From Saprospiraceae bacterium (GTDB lineage Bacteria; Bacteroidota; Bacteroidia; Chitinophagales; Saprospiraceae), in contig JABSSL010000082.1 of NCBI GenBank assembly GCA_013214355.1, positions 1 through 64,000 on the forward strand: a stretch of DNA of 64,000 nucleotides, in the 5' to 3' direction. Below the pieces are notes generated by a model. That model saw only the letters and a program-made list of their open reading frames with translations. It made no database searches and was not told the origin of the DNA. Shown here one piece after another: positions 63,176 through 64,000 of the stretch. Positions within the stretch are counted from its first letter, which is position 1. Each line of letters begins with the position of its first letter. Both the position numbers and the translations under genes were made by a program.

Positions 63176-63342
63176 TACTGCAAACCATTAATTTAGAATA
63201 AGTTCTTCTGTCGACCTAGGCCTAAGTTCGCTTTTCGAACTTGATGGCCAGCCTTCTTCGGAAACGTCGATTCGTATAAGCAAAAAAACAGCTTAAAAGA
63301 ATTTCTATACGACATTTCACAGCGCTTTTCGAAAAAGCCTCG

Positions 63343-63371
63343 CAAAGATAAACAAATATTGGTACAGCCAA
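63343..63371 (-). promoter_or_regulatory. Promoter for the membrane TPR gene
   Basis: On the minus strand TTG (63369-63371), 18 bases, TATCTTTG (63343-63350) match the Bacteroidota promoter. The leader to the ATG at 63175 would be about 165 bases. Confidence 0.45.
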
Positions 63372-63389
63372 AGAGCCTGCCAAAAATAA

Positions 63390-63426
63390 ATCGGGCAAGC
63401 AGGACCGAAGTCCACACTTGCCCGAT
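63390..63426 (-). terminator. Terminator after the PDH E1 alpha gene
   Basis: A perfect 10-bp GC-rich stem (63390-63399 with 63417-63426) is followed on the minus strand by ATTTATTTTT. It lies 48 bp past the stop. Confidence 0.7.
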
Positions 63427-63473
63427 ACTTTCTTTTCACTTATGCCGCCAGAAGCAGCAACGGAAGAGAGCTA

Positions 63474-64000
63474 TTAATCCACGATGAATGGATAATCCGC
63501 TTGCGTATAGTTATCTTCGAACAGGTCTGCTGGATCTGGATACGGAGACTCTTCTGCAAACTTAACAGCCGCATCAATCTCCTTCTTAATCATATCCTTG
63601 ATAGCAGCAATCTCTTCTGCGGTAGCGATTTTATCTTTTAGGATTTTACTCTCCGTCATCTTCACTGGATCACGATCCTTATATTCTTGTACTTCTTCTT
63701 TTGTTCTATAGCGAGCAGGATCCGAAACAGAGTGCCCTTTGTAGCGATAAGTACGGATCTCCAAGAAGTAAGGTCCTTTGCCAGAGCGGATATGCTCAAC
63801 GGCCTTTTTAACTCCTTCATAAACTGACTCCGGGCTCATCCCGTCAATCGCTTCGCTAGGCATATCAAAAGCATGTCCTACCTTATATAAGTCCGTAACG
63901 TTACTGGTACGCTCCACTGAAGTACCCATGGCATAGCCATTGTTTTCACAGATATAAAGTACTGGCAACTTCCAATTCATGGCCATATTAAATGACTCAT
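63474..64000 (-). CDS. pdhA: Pyruvate dehydrogenase E1 component subunit alpha (5' end outside window)
   Basis: The visible 175 C-terminal residues continue in frame to the window edge, so the gene starts beyond it. NMAMNWKLPVLYICENNGYAMGT, ERTSNVTDLY and RTYRYKGHSVSDPARYRT are characteristic of the alpha subunit that binds thiamine diphosphate. The enzyme decarboxylates pyruvate and passes acetyl groups to the E2 lipoyl domain. The Ser/Arg-containing HSVSDPARYRT loop is the phosphorylation site region in mitochondrial homologues. It ends with DLFEDNYTQADYPF. The subunit beta or E2 gene is not downstream. Confidence 0.92.
   Translation of the reverse strand, partial: ESFNMAMNWKLPVLYICENNGYAMGTSVERTSNVTDLYKVGHAFDMPSEAIDGMSPESVYEGVKKAVEHIRSGKGPYFLEIRTYRYKGHSVSDPARYRTKEEVQEYKDRDPVKMTESKILKDKIATAEEIAAIKDMIKKEIDAAVKFAEESPYPDPADLFEDNYTQADYPFIVD

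Noticed and set aside
1-64000. CRISPR array, prophage or insertion sequence
   Set aside because: No regularly spaced repeats with unique spacers, no transposase or integrase frame and no phage structural genes were seen on either strand.

Overview
The window looks like a chromosomal segment of a member of the Bacteroidota, probably a marine Saprospiria or Lewinella-like organism. I place it there from a type IX secretion sorting tail on a secreted metalloprotease, a PorV/PorQ-type outer-membrane protein, a lipoprotein alpha-2-macroglobulin, many proteins with Bacteroidota-style lipoboxes, several promoters of the phylum-specific TTG-N(18-21)-TAnnTTTG type, and generally poor Shine-Dalgarno sequences. 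I see no insertion sequence, prophage, CRISPR array or rRNA. There is one tRNA gene (His). Both ends are cut: a plus-strand gene tail at 2-172 and the C-terminal half of pyruvate dehydrogenase E1 alpha at 63474-64000.

Layout. 0-7.5 kb (minus): two M20 peptidases plus a glycerophosphodiesterase, then an operon of a prolyl-oligopeptidase-like lipoprotein, the diadenylate cyclase CdaA and a GNAT acetyltransferase. 7.6-24 kb: mostly housekeeping and orphan genes (MiaE-type tRNA hydroxylase, carboxylesterase, VWA protein, malate dehydrogenase, secreted M43 protease, SIS protein, Crp/Fnr regulator). 24.4-30 kb: tRNA-His, an AbgB-like hydrolase, and an amino-acid permease fused to two universal stress domains. 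30.9-31.4 kb: a non-coding tandem repeat with conserved hairpins. 31.4-38.2 kb (minus): a methyltransferase-like protein, a large polytopic membrane protein, and a three-gene module of an inner-membrane-anchored substrate-binding/OmpA fusion plus two coiled-coil proteins. 38.3-42.4 kb (plus): an overlapping run of glycosyltransferase, aldo/keto reductase-like protein, FAD oxidoreductase and arginine deiminase. 43.4-54.3 kb: thioesterase, YihY, PorV/PorQ protein, LON-domain protein and a 1863-residue alpha-2-macroglobulin. 54.5-61.6 kb: a PadR-controlled cluster of MacB/FtsX-type permeases with an M23 peptidase. 61.8-64 kb (minus): lumazine synthase, a membrane TPR protein and PDH E1 alpha.

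Most notable points. (1) The prolyl oligopeptidase homologue next to cdaA has lost its catalytic serine and histidine, so it looks like a pseudoenzyme. (2) Two nearly identical 33-bp elements, each a 21-bp palindrome lying inside a Bacteroidota promoter, precede the permease gene and padR; together they define a PadR operator and an autoregulated circuit. (3) A 165-bp-period repeat keeps its stems while its reading frame drifts, including a compensatory base-pair change. (4) The SBP-OmpA fusion with two coiled-coil partners resembles an undescribed envelope-spanning complex. (5) The second permease gene carries a frameshift.
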